A DNA stretch of 30,018 nucleotides from JADJEI01 sp035328465 (GTDB lineage: Bacteria; Bacteroidota; Ignavibacteria; Ignavibacteriales; Ignavibacteriaceae), in assembly GCA_035328465.1 (NCBI GenBank), contig DAOLIQ010000035.1, forward strand, positions 1 to 30,018, in the 5' to 3' direction. A program made the position numbers and the translations under genes. Shown piece after piece: positions 16,951 through 25,528 of this stretch. The notes below the pieces were generated by a model, which was not told the origin of the DNA, searched no databases, and saw only the letters and a list, made by a program, of their open reading frames with translations. The stretch's first letter is position 1; every line of letters begins with the position of its first letter.

Positions 16951-17688
16951 ATGATAGTTCAATTATTAATTCCGTTACTAACTGCCCATTTCCTTGCAGA
17001 TTTTATTCTTCAAACTGATGAAGATGTAAAACAAAAACAAAACATTTTGGTCTTCGGTAAACATATAGTGTTTATTACCTCGCTGAGTTATTTGTTGGTA
17101 GGATACTGGACTGATTTTATTGTTCCTCTGGTAATACTAATTAGTCATACATCAATTGATTTATTAAAAAGAGCGGTTAAAAAAAATTCGATAACAATAT
17201 TTATAATAGATCAATTTGCGCATCTGCTTGTAATATTTGGCTTATCCAATTATTTACAGAATAAACTTGCACAAGAAACAATTAATTTATTTTGGTTTAA
17301 TATCTGGGGAAGTTTTTATACGCAAACATTAGTGATTATTATTTCAACAATATTAGTAACAAAGGTCAGCAGCATTGTCATCAGTTTTATTATTAAGCCT
17401 TTTCAAGCAAAAATATTTAACGCTGAAAACAACAATAATGATGAAATAAAAACAGGCAGAGTTATAGGTTATCTGGAAAGAATTATAATCCTTGTTTTAT
17501 TTCTGGCAGATTTGCCTGCAGTAGTTGGGTTCTTGATAACTGCAAAATCAATATTACGGTATGCTGAAATTAAAAATGAAAGAGATAAAGTTATGGTTGA
17601 ATATGTGCTTATTGGTACGTTGTTAAGTTTTGCAATTGGGATATCAATTGCATTTTGTACAACTAAAGTGCTTTTAAATCTAAAGTGA
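16951..17688 (+). CDS. DUF3307 integral membrane protein
   Basis: A 245-residue inner-membrane protein with about six to seven hydrophobic segments. The start, LLIPLLTAHFLADFILQTDEDV, and the following LISHTSIDLLKR and IFIIDQFAHLLVI are the recognisable DUF3307 pattern: a His-Asp pair near the N-terminus and further conserved His/Asp residues in helices, which may form a metal or substrate site. The biochemical function is unknown. DUF3307 genes often neighbour SatD-type genes, as here. Two palindromes in the 150-base gap upstream suggest it is regulated separately from glnS and the SatD gene. It ends 5 bases before the convergent gltX stop, with no terminator visible between them. Confidence 0.82.
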   Translation: MIVQLLIPLLTAHFLADFILQTDEDVKQKQNILVFGKHIVFITSLSYLLVGYWTDFIVPLVILISHTSIDLLKRAVKKNSITIFIIDQFAHLLVIFGLSNYLQNKLAQETINLFWFNIWGSFYTQTLVIIISTILVTKVSSIVISFIIKPFQAKIFNAENNNNDEIKTGRVIGYLERIIILVLFLADLPAVVGFLITAKSILRYAEIKNERDKVMVEYVLIGTLLSFAIGISIAFCTTKVLLNLK

Positions 17689-17693
17689 AAAAT

Positions 17694-19154
17694 TTAAACA
17701 GAAATCTTTTGAATTGCTGAGTCAATTCTTTTTATAACTTCATCCTTGCCAAGAATGAAGAGTAAATCAAACATCCCCGGTCCGGTACTTTGACCCGAAA
17801 CCGCTAACCGCAGCGGGTGAATCAGTTTGGCTTTTCCAATTTTTAATTCTTCAGCAGTTTTTGTAATAATGTGTTCAAAATCTTCTATAGTCGGATTATC
17901 ATACTGAGCTAATTCATTTTTAAATTTCTGCAATTGTTCGGGAGTCTCGGGTTTCCAGTTTTTCTCAACAGCTTTTTGTTCGTATTGAGTGGGAGCTTCA
18001 TAAAAGTAAATACAGTTATCAATAAACTCTTTTACGAATGAGACTCTTTCTTTCATTGATTTGATAATCATCAGCAGGTAAATGTCAGAATAAAATTGAT
18101 CTTTATATTTTGATTTCTGTAATTCTTCATTAAGCAAATTAAGTAATTCACCTTCTGATTTTTTTCTAAGGTGCTCGGCGTTTAACCAATGCAGTTTTTG
18201 CAGATCGAATACTGCCCCTGATTTATTGACTCGTTCAAGAGAAAAATTTTTAATCAAACCATCCATGTTATAAAGTTCCCTGTCATCGCCTGCATTCCAT
18301 CCAAGCAACGCAACAAAGTTTATAAGTGCCTCTTTTAAAAATCCTTTTTCACGATAATCCTCGACTGCAACATCGCCCTGGCGCTTACTTAATTTTGAGC
18401 GGTCAGGATTTAATAGGAGAGGGAGGTGTGCAAACATTGGACGCTTCCAGCCAAATGCGTCGTATAATAACACGTGTTTGGGAGTAGAAGATAGCCACTC
18501 TTCACCGCGTATTACGTGAGTAATTTTCATTAAATGATCATCAACTACATTTGCAAGATGATAAGTCGGGTAACCATCGCCTTTAATTAATATTTGGTCA
18601 TCAACGTTGTTACTTTCGAACTCAACATGCCCGCGAATTAAATCATCAAACTTAATCGAATGATTCTGCTCAATATTTAATCTTACAACTTTGGGAATTG
18701 CCGAGCTTAAGTTTTTTTCAATTTCTTTTTTAGATAGATGAAGGCAATGTTTGTCATATTTTGCTTGCGGCAGTTTTTGTTTCTCCTGTTCTTCGCGCAA
18801 AGTTTTTAATCTTTCCGGAGAACAAAAGCAATAATATGCTTTCCCTTTAGCGATTAATTCATCAGCATATTTTTTATAGATATCTAATCTTTGAGACTGA
18901 AGGTAGGGTCCAAACTCTCCACCGACTTCGGGTCCCTCGTCATATTGTAATCCAGCCCACTTAAGTGCCTTAATCAATTTTTCAACAGCGCCTTCGACAT
19001 AACGATTTCGATCTGTATCTTCGATTCGCAAAATAAAAGTGCCGTTATTCTTTTTTGCAAATAAATAATTATATAGTGCGGTCCGCAGTCCACCAACATG
19101 CAGATAACCTGTTGGGCTTGGAGCAAACCTCACGCGAATTTTTTCGGAGTTCAT
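17694..19154 (-). CDS. gltX: Glutamyl-tRNA synthetase
   Basis: Class I synthetase that charges tRNA-Glu; 486 residues, as is usual. APSPTGYLHVGGLRTALYN carries the HIGH-type motif (HVGG, residues 19-22), and DRSKLSKRQGDV carries KLSKR (254-258). A zinc site like that of E. coli GluRS is present: Cys109, Cys111, Cys137 and His139. SDGYPTYHLANVVDDH-type residues and VIRGEEWLSSTPKH are intact. The C-terminal helical anticodon-binding half ends normally. The start is the ATG at 19154. The gene is convergent with the DUF3307 gene (5-base gap) and downstream of the hybrid kinase gene on the same strand (45-base gap). Confidence 0.97.
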   Translation of the reverse strand: MNSEKIRVRFAPSPTGYLHVGGLRTALYNYLFAKKNNGTFILRIEDTDRNRYVEGAVEKLIKALKWAGLQYDEGPEVGGEFGPYLQSQRLDIYKKYADELIAKGKAYYCFCSPERLKTLREEQEKQKLPQAKYDKHCLHLSKKEIEKNLSSAIPKVVRLNIEQNHSIKFDDLIRGHVEFESNNVDDQILIKGDGYPTYHLANVVDDHLMKITHVIRGEEWLSSTPKHVLLYDAFGWKRPMFAHLPLLLNPDRSKLSKRQGDVAVEDYREKGFLKEALINFVALLGWNAGDDRELYNMDGLIKNFSLERVNKSGAVFDLQKLHWLNAEHLRKKSEGELLNLLNEELQKSKYKDQFYSDIYLLMIIKSMKERVSFVKEFIDNCIYFYEAPTQYEQKAVEKNWKPETPEQLQKFKNELAQYDNPTIEDFEHIITKTAEELKIGKAKLIHPLRLAVSGQSTGPGMFDLLFILGKDEVIKRIDSAIQKISV

Positions 19155-19199
19155 AGTTTATTCTTGAATGATTAGGGGATCAATAATATAAAAATGAAA

Positions 19200-21557
19200 T
19201 CAATGCTTCAATTTTACATCAGTGTAGTTTTTAACTTTTTCGATAAATTCCTGACTGTCAATCGGCTTAGGAATATAATCAGTTGCACCTGCATCCAAAC
19301 ATTTTTCGCGGTCACCTTTCATAGCGAAAGCAGTAAGGGCGATAATCGGAGTGTTTTTATATTCTTCCATTTCTCTTATTCTTTGAGTTGCTTCGAATCC
19401 ATTCATAACCGGCATTTGCATATCCATTAATATAAGATCGTACTTATTGTTTTTTACTTCATCAACTGCTTCCTGCCCATTTTCAACCACAACGATAGAT
19501 TCAAAATTATTTTTTTTCAAAAGTCTTGTCACAATGATTTGGGAATGTTTATAATCTTCAACCAGAAGAATTTTTACTGAATCTTTTGACTCTTTTAATT
19601 CTAATGCAGTTGGAGGTTCATCAAACTTATTGATCATCGCATTAACTGTTTCAGCGAGATCTTCAATGTTCGTGCTTTTTTTGTTAAGCAGTTCCTGAAA
19701 TAAGCCGTCAATTTTTTTAAGATCTTCCTGATAATTTTCTTTGCCCGTATAAATAATTACAGGAAGTTTTCCAAAATGCGGATTAAGCTTGATCATTTTT
19801 ATAAGTTCGAATCCATTGACTTCCGGCATGTCTAAATCAATAATTGCCAGGTCGAGAGATTTATTTTCAATTAAATCCATTACCTTAGATGAATGGCTTT
19901 CAGCCAGAGCATTCACACCCACCTGCTCAACAGCCTGCTTAATTAAATTGAGAGTAGGAACATCATCATCAACAATCAAAACAGTTGAATCCTTTTTAAG
20001 TTTATAACTCATCAAAACTTCAACAAGGTATTTGTATTGAATTGGCTTTACAAAATATTCTACCGCCCCCATTAAAAATGCCTTTTGCTGTTCTGTTTCA
20101 ACTGAGCAAACTATAACAGGTGTATATTTAGTGGCTTTATTCTCCCTCAACTCTTTTAATAATTCAAAGCCGCTTGAATCAGGCAGGACTATATCCATCA
20201 GTATTGCAAGGAAAGTTTCTTTTTCAATAATCTGTTTTGTCTGATGTGCGGAGTTTACAATTGTTGGTTCATATCCCCATTTATTTAAGTAGTTGCTAAG
20301 TAATTTTGATGTTGCATAATCGTCTTCGATAACAAGGACTTTATTTTTCTTTCCATCGGGTTTAGGGAGCGCAGAAATTTGTGACTCAATTGGCGTAATC
20401 AATTCTACAGGAATGCTGAATACAAATGTTGTCCCTCTTCCCATATTGCTGCTGACTTCAATTTCACCATTTAATAATTCGATATATTTTTTGGACAATG
20501 TTAAACCAAGACCGCTTGCGCTGATTGTCTGCTTATGTGGAAGGTCGTTTAAACTAAAAGGCTTAAATATGTCTTTCAATTTATTGGAAGGAATACCCCC
20601 TCCAGTGCTTGATATTTTAAAGGTTATACTATTCTGAAGCGCAGGAGTTATCGAAATTGTAATTTTACCTTCATCAATTAGTCTTTTTGAGATATTAATA
20701 ATATTCAATAAAACATATTTAATTTTTTGGGTGTCAATTTTTATTTGATCCGGAATTTGTTTATCAACATTTATAATGAACTCGATATTTTTATTTTTTA
20801 ATTTTTCCTCAAATGATCTGCTAATTTCACTTATCAGCTCTTTAAGCTTAACTGTTGTCTTATTCTCATTCATCAAACCAGCATTAATCTTTGCTACGTC
20901 TATCAAGTCATTTAGCAAGGTGAGTAGGTCTAATGCATTATTCTTTAGTGTATTAACATATTCTGACTGAGCTGCTGTTAAGTTTTCTTCGTTCAGTAGA
21001 GATGCAAAACCCATTATACTGTTGGTGGGAGTTCTAAGTTCATGTGCTATATCATTTACCAATTGATTAAGCGAAGTATCAATACTCCCACGCCTTGCAA
21101 TCCAAAATCGAATTAAACTACTCACCATTGTACCGATGGTTTCAAGATTGTCTGAATCACTTTTAGTTATTGGTGATTTACATGCAATTTTCAAAAGTAC
21201 TTTTTCCTGCGAAGTTACATCAAGCAGGATGCAGCTTTCATAAAGAATAAAGTCAGTCGCAGGCAGTTTACAATTGTTTTGCAGATATACAGTATTGTGC
21301 TTGCTTTCAGTTTTCAATGCCGGGCATTCGGAACAGTGAAAATTTTCATCAGAAATAAAACTTTTTTTAGCAGAGCTTGATTTTCCGAATACGGTCAAAT
21401 TACTTTTATTGTCAATCTTAAATATGATTACCGCCTGAAGATCAAACTCTGTAACCAGAAATTCGCAAAGGTTATCTGCGAAATCGTTTGAGGAGTTCTG
21501 TGCAATGTTAAAGAGGTTATTATACTTTTTCAGTGATTCGATTTTGGAGCTTAACAT
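19200..21557 (-). CDS. Hybrid histidine kinase with three receivers and substituted G1 box
   Basis: A 785-residue cytosolic protein: a GAF-like N-terminal domain (about 10-155, with a Cys-rich patch including HCSECPA at 74-80), HisKA with NDIAHELRTP (His172), an HATPase-like domain (about 270-385) and three receivers (about 406-517, 526-640, 662-778) with phospho-acceptors Asp455, Asp574 and Asp712. The G1 box reads SSTGGGI, with Ser317 replacing the Asp that contacts adenine. G2 (SASGLGLTLSKK) is good and the N box is partly kept. ATP binding may therefore be weak or absent, leaving the protein a phosphatase, scaffold or phosphate sink. The receivers keep their Asp triads. It is followed by gltX. 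No dedicated output domain is present. Confidence 0.9.
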   Translation of the reverse strand: MLSSKIESLKKYNNLFNIAQNSSNDFADNLCEFLVTEFDLQAVIIFKIDNKSNLTVFGKSSSAKKSFISDENFHCSECPALKTESKHNTVYLQNNCKLPATDFILYESCILLDVTSQEKVLLKIACKSPITKSDSDNLETIGTMVSSLIRFWIARRGSIDTSLNQLVNDIAHELRTPTNSIMGFASLLNEENLTAAQSEYVNTLKNNALDLLTLLNDLIDVAKINAGLMNENKTTVKLKELISEISRSFEEKLKNKNIEFIINVDKQIPDQIKIDTQKIKYVLLNIINISKRLIDEGKITISITPALQNSITFKISSTGGGIPSNKLKDIFKPFSLNDLPHKQTISASGLGLTLSKKYIELLNGEIEVSSNMGRGTTFVFSIPVELITPIESQISALPKPDGKKNKVLVIEDDYATSKLLSNYLNKWGYEPTIVNSAHQTKQIIEKETFLAILMDIVLPDSSGFELLKELRENKATKYTPVIVCSVETEQQKAFLMGAVEYFVKPIQYKYLVEVLMSYKLKKDSTVLIVDDDVPTLNLIKQAVEQVGVNALAESHSSKVMDLIENKSLDLAIIDLDMPEVNGFELIKMIKLNPHFGKLPVIIYTGKENYQEDLKKIDGLFQELLNKKSTNIEDLAETVNAMINKFDEPPTALELKESKDSVKILLVEDYKHSQIIVTRLLKKNNFESIVVVENGQEAVDEVKNNKYDLILMDMQMPVMNGFEATQRIREMEEYKNTPIIALTAFAMKGDREKCLDAGATDYIPKPIDSQEFIEKVKNYTDVKLKH

Positions 21558-21588
21558 TTTTATTCTCTATTTCAATTGGGTCAATATG

Positions 21589-21604
21589 AGTAATTCAAAT
21601 TACT
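21589..21604. promoter_or_regulatory. 16-base palindrome upstream of the triple-receiver kinase
   Basis: AGTAATT-CA-AATTACT has perfect 7-base arms and lies 32 bases upstream of the kinase start at 21557. Its size and position suit a regulator-binding site. In DNA this AT-rich, chance is a fair alternative. Confidence 0.35.
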
Positions 21605-21666
21605 TTGCTAAATATAACGATATGTTTTTTAATCATAAAACTAAAGGCTTCATTTGAAAAGACAGA

Positions 21667-23697
21667 TTAAAACTTAACATCAATCTGAATGCTTAATTTA
21701 TTATCAATATTTCCTTCGATGAGCGAATTGCCAGATGATAATGAAACTTCCTGAGGCTTATATGTTTCGGCATACTTAAATGATAGTTGAAGATAATCTA
21801 TAATTTTATATCTTGCTAATAAATACCATCTGATACCCTCACCATAAAGTGCAATATTATTAAAAACTCCGATCAAATCATTTTCGTAAACATAAATTGC
21901 TGAATTAAAAGAATCAGTTCTAAAAAATGCTACCCTGCCATAGACTGTTAAATTTCTAACAGGCAGGTACCTCATTTCCTGGTAGAATAAAAATCCCTTG
22001 TCGTTAATCTCTGCTTCCTTAATCGAATAATCAGCTAATTCAAATCTACTTTTAATTCTTAAAGATTTTGAAATGTCGTAAATCAATTCAAATCTGATAT
22101 TTTGTTTTAATCTTTTTGCTATTTGATCTTCAAAATCTATAGATTCAGTTACTTCTTTATTTTCTAATTTAAAACGAAATTTTGCCTGTATCCCTTTCAA
22201 TGGCTTTGTGTCGAGATCAACGAGTATTTCGTTTCCTGAGGTAGGCAGGGGTGTGTTAAAAGCAGCTCCGGGAAACTTAAATTGGTCATAATAAAAATTA
22301 ATAGTACCTAGAAAATTTTTCCAACGGAATCCATTATAAACTCCAATTTCATTTTTTGTTGAACCGGATTGCTCGCCAAATCCAAAGCCGTGTAAACTGG
22401 AATAAGCTGATGGATAATTTCTTATAAGAGCGACATAACTAAAATCGCTGCTAATTGGTAATTCTAATCCATTCAAGGAAGCAACAGCATTTCCATCATA
22501 AGCCCATTCACCAAAGAAATTTATTTTTTCAAGATAGATATTGTAGTAAGCGGAATTATAACTGAAATTATTCCCGTCCAATTCGAATGGTTTTTCAGCA
22601 ATGAATGGATTACTAAACTTCGAGTTAAAAAACAGCAGCCCTGCTTTTATCCATTTTTGAGAGTTGTAATCTAAACGTCCGCCGATAAAAGTTTCTTCAA
22701 CAGCTTTACGATTTTCAATTTCACTTTGCGTTCGATGTAGTCCTGTCTCCGATACAGAAAGAATCTCATTAGTAAGCGAGTCGGTATTTGAATCAAATTT
22801 ATTCTTTGAAAAATAACCGGACAAAGTGAAATCACTAATGGAAAGGGAGAGCGCTGCTCCTCTGAAAAATTTATTTTCGTCTGTGCTTGTGTAAGGAATT
22901 ATATCTCTGCTTTTCTTTTTTACCGGGTAAATAGCATCAGCACTTTTCGAAAATCCGTACGGACTCCATAAAACTAAGCCTTGCCCAAATTCAATATTGT
23001 AATCGCCGGCGACAAGTACTTTAATTAAAGATAAATCACGTACAGCAAAATGAAATGAAGTAAAATCAATGTATGATTTCTCACCGGCATCTTTTTCTGA
23101 AATGAATCCTGCTTGATATCTGTCGTAACCTTTGAAAATAAATCTGTTATAAATTTTATAACTTGAACCTGCATAATCTCCATCAATAAAACCTGCACGA
23201 TTCTGTAAATCATTTTGAATTCGTGAACGATAATTCAGATTAATATTTTTAATGAGTGGTAATTTAGAGGTTTCATCAAGCTCAATCTGATCATAATTAA
23301 TTTTTTCTTGAGCTATTGTTACGAATGGAATAATTTTATCAGCCTGTTCTTTTGCCAACCCCTGCACCGAATATAATTCATTGATTGAAAAAAAATCACC
23401 AAACTTTTTACGATGGTTAAAAATCAGATTGACAGTGTTTAAATCAATACTGGGAATGCTTTGGAGTATTTGTGGGTCATCAGAATTCAAGTCAATTTTG
23501 CTGTTGTATAATTCCTCTAACTGATTAAATAGTTCTGAATTGTCAGTTTCAATATCAAGATCGGGCAGCAAATCATCAACATTACTTTCAATAATGATTT
23601 CGGAAGAATCAACTTGAGAATAGTTTTCTATCGAAAAAAATAAAATGAGACTAAGCAAACAGAGTAGAAACTTATTCTTTTTTAAAATGAAGTTCAT
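21667..23697 (-). CDS. Outer-membrane beta-barrel protein with N-terminal helix-hairpin-helix motifs
   Basis: A 676-residue exported protein. A signal peptide (about residues 1-28, hydrophobic FLLCLLSLILFFS) is followed by an acidic stretch. A ComEA-like tandem helix-hairpin-helix region (about 70-130) follows, with KIDLNSDDPQILQSIPSIDLN and FFSINELYSVQGL. The remainder (about 150-676) has alternating aromatic strands typical of an outer-membrane barrel and ends on Phe (IQIDVKF), as BAM substrates do. Related helix-hairpin-helix plus barrel proteins are common in Bacteroidota; their function is not settled. DNA binding by the N-terminal motifs in the periplasm is possible but unproven. It follows the PorV-like gene by 7 bases, so the two form an operon. 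Confidence 0.75.
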   Translation of the reverse strand: MNFILKKNKFLLCLLSLILFFSIENYSQVDSSEIIIESNVDDLLPDLDIETDNSELFNQLEELYNSKIDLNSDDPQILQSIPSIDLNTVNLIFNHRKKFGDFFSINELYSVQGLAKEQADKIIPFVTIAQEKINYDQIELDETSKLPLIKNINLNYRSRIQNDLQNRAGFIDGDYAGSSYKIYNRFIFKGYDRYQAGFISEKDAGEKSYIDFTSFHFAVRDLSLIKVLVAGDYNIEFGQGLVLWSPYGFSKSADAIYPVKKKSRDIIPYTSTDENKFFRGAALSLSISDFTLSGYFSKNKFDSNTDSLTNEILSVSETGLHRTQSEIENRKAVEETFIGGRLDYNSQKWIKAGLLFFNSKFSNPFIAEKPFELDGNNFSYNSAYYNIYLEKINFFGEWAYDGNAVASLNGLELPISSDFSYVALIRNYPSAYSSLHGFGFGEQSGSTKNEIGVYNGFRWKNFLGTINFYYDQFKFPGAAFNTPLPTSGNEILVDLDTKPLKGIQAKFRFKLENKEVTESIDFEDQIAKRLKQNIRFELIYDISKSLRIKSRFELADYSIKEAEINDKGFLFYQEMRYLPVRNLTVYGRVAFFRTDSFNSAIYVYENDLIGVFNNIALYGEGIRWYLLARYKIIDYLQLSFKYAETYKPQEVSLSSGNSLIEGNIDNKLSIQIDVKF

Positions 23698-23704
23698 ATT
23701 GAAT

Positions 23705-24562
23705 TCATTCTATACCAAGATATTTTTTTACTGCTTCAAATCTTGTCCCAACCCTCCCAAAACTTAATGTCAATCCAGCCTGATGCGTTAATCCAAGATC
23801 GGGATGAGTAAACACGGCATAATCCAGACTGAATAATGAATAGTTTATACCAACTCCACCAGAAAACTTGGAAGGCTCATTAGAAAATCCCAATCGGAGG
23901 GAGAGGTATTCAATTATGTCATAATCAATTCCAACCATAACTGAAGGTCTGTATCGGATATCTTTTTCGGCGGCAATATTTAGATCAAGGTCGTTGATCA
24001 AATCAAAACTAAATCCGGAATTAAAAACCATCGGAATTTGATCATCTTCATTTCCAACTGTAGCTCTATTTAAATTATGAATACTAAAACCCCATCGGAT
24101 TGTCTTAGTTAAATATGCGAGACCGCCGATGTTCAAATAAAATGCTGCATCGCTGCCATAATTCTGAATTGAAATATTGTGGAAGTTAATTGCAGCGCCG
24201 GCAAAAAATTTATTTTGATAATTGTAGGAGTAGCCAAGCAGGATTTTTGTTTCGCGGTAAAGTTCAAATCCGTAAGTCATTCCGCCGAGAGCAAAAGAAC
24301 CAATGGAAGTAGGTTCGTGATAAGCCATAAATCCATTGGCTAATTCTTTAAAGCCGAATGGGGCGGGGGAATAGAAAAAGCCTGCTTCGCGCCAATTCAT
24401 CTGAGCAATTCCTGCAGGATTATTGAATAATGCGAATACATCATTACTCAGTGCAACGTCTGCATTTGACAGGGAAATTTGTTTTGCCCCCGGATTGAAT
24501 TGTGCAAATGCTGCTATCGGCATTCCCAAAGACAGCAGAAGGGTAAGTATTGATTTTTTCAT
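23705..24562 (-). CDS. PorV/PorQ-like outer-membrane protein
   Basis: A 285-residue exported protein with a clean signal peptide ending AAFAQ (residues 16-21). GAKQISLSNADVALSNDVFALFNNPAGIAQ (positions about 25-54) is the hallmark start of the PorV/PorQ/FadL-like barrel family, and alternating beta strands continue to the C-terminal LSFGRVG region. In Bacteroidota such proteins include type IX secretion subunits and shuttles as well as unrelated barrels, so a T9SS role here is only suggested. It is the first gene of an operon with the helix-hairpin-helix barrel gene and diverges from the porD-like gene across a 73-base gap. Confidence 0.75.
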   Translation of the reverse strand: MKKSILTLLLSLGMPIAAFAQFNPGAKQISLSNADVALSNDVFALFNNPAGIAQMNWREAGFFYSPAPFGFKELANGFMAYHEPTSIGSFALGGMTYGFELYRETKILLGYSYNYQNKFFAGAAINFHNISIQNYGSDAAFYLNIGGLAYLTKTIRWGFSIHNLNRATVGNEDDQIPMVFNSGFSFDLINDLDLNIAAEKDIRYRPSVMVGIDYDIIEYLSLRLGFSNEPSKFSGGVGINYSLFSLDYAVFTHPDLGLTHQAGLTLSFGRVGTRFEAVKKYLGIE

Positions 24563-24635
24563 CTATGTTAAATTAAGTTTGTTGTGTCATTATATGTAAA
24601 TTCATATTTTTAATCAACAATTATAAAGTAAGATT

Positions 24636-25523
24636 ATGAATAAAATAAAATATTTCAGTTTAATATTTTTCTTCTCTTCGTTCCTGAATTTTGCACAGGA
24701 ACTTGATTGCACCGTGACCGTAAATTATGAAAGTCTTCCTGTTTCTAATAGAGAATTATTAACAGATTTTGGCGCCGCAGTTGAAGATTATATGAATAAG
24801 ACACGCTTTTCAAATGATAACTGGGACGCTGAAAAAATTACTTGCAGTATGAATATTTTTTTTACTGCAGCTTCAAGTGATGTTGATTACACTGCGCAGG
24901 TCGTTATTACAAGCCAAAGACCGGTTTATAAAACTGATCGCAACTCATTAATGCTTACTGTTAATGACGGCAAATGGTCTTTCAAATATGAAAAAGGGCA
25001 GGCATTTTATGCTAATCAATCCACCTTTGAACCGATTACAAGTTTTCTTGATTATTATGCTAAGATAATTTTAGGATTGGATTGGGACTCATTTGAGTCA
25101 TTGGCAGGATCACCTTTTTTTGCCGAGGCATTAAACATTTGCAACCTTGGCGCAAACAGTCAAAAATCAGAAGGGTGGGTTAGAAGCAGCAGTACCTACA
25201 GCCGTATGGGTTTAGCTGAAGATCTGTTGAATGAAAAGTACAGACAGTTTCGTGAATCTATTTATGATTATCATCTTGGCATTGATTATTTCTCTATCAA
25301 TAAAAAGATCGGGCAGGATAAAATTGTAAAACTTATCAACACACTGGAATCTTTAAGAACTAAAATTGATTTGAACAGTGTGATTATTAAAACTTTCTTT
25401 GATGCTAAGAGCGGCGAGATTATAGAATACTTATCAGATTATCCCGACAAAAGTGTTTTTGCTACTTTGAAAAAAATTGACCCGCCGCATATGAGCAAGT
25501 ACGAAGAAGCAATGGGGGAGTGA
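24636..25523 (+). CDS. PorD-like protein (DUF4835)
   Basis: A 295-residue exported protein with a signal peptide (about 1-20, ending FAQ) directly followed by ELDCTVTVNYESLPVSNREL, the typical DUF4835 start. The family features ITSQRPVYKTDRNSL, FLDYYAKIILGLDWDSFESLAG and YDYHLGIDYF are in order. PorD is listed as a type IX secretion system accessory protein in Porphyromonas; outside that lineage the DUF4835 family is widespread and its role is not clear. It faces the PorV-like gene divergently, which supports an outer-membrane or secretion context. It converges with the cyclophilin gene, leaving 5 bases. Confidence 0.8.
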   Translation: MNKIKYFSLIFFFSSFLNFAQELDCTVTVNYESLPVSNRELLTDFGAAVEDYMNKTRFSNDNWDAEKITCSMNIFFTAASSDVDYTAQVVITSQRPVYKTDRNSLMLTVNDGKWSFKYEKGQAFYANQSTFEPITSFLDYYAKIILGLDWDSFESLAGSPFFAEALNICNLGANSQKSEGWVRSSSTYSRMGLAEDLLNEKYRQFRESIYDYHLGIDYFSINKKIGQDKIVKLINTLESLRTKIDLNSVIIKTFFDAKSGEIIEYLSDYPDKSVFATLKKIDPPHMSKYEEAMGE

Positions 25524-25528
25524 GAGTT

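Noticed and set aside
16129..17688. Pycsar-type cyclase plus membrane effector defence system
   Set aside because: The DUF3307 protein shows no cyclic-nucleotide-binding domain, the cyclase-like catalytic Asn/Arg are replaced, and an HTH and operators point to regulation.
24563..24635. Bidirectional promoter elements between the PorV-like and porD-like genes
   Set aside because: A divergent promoter region must exist here, but no pair of -33/-7 elements matched well enough to place; the short ATATG/CATAT palindrome is too small to call.
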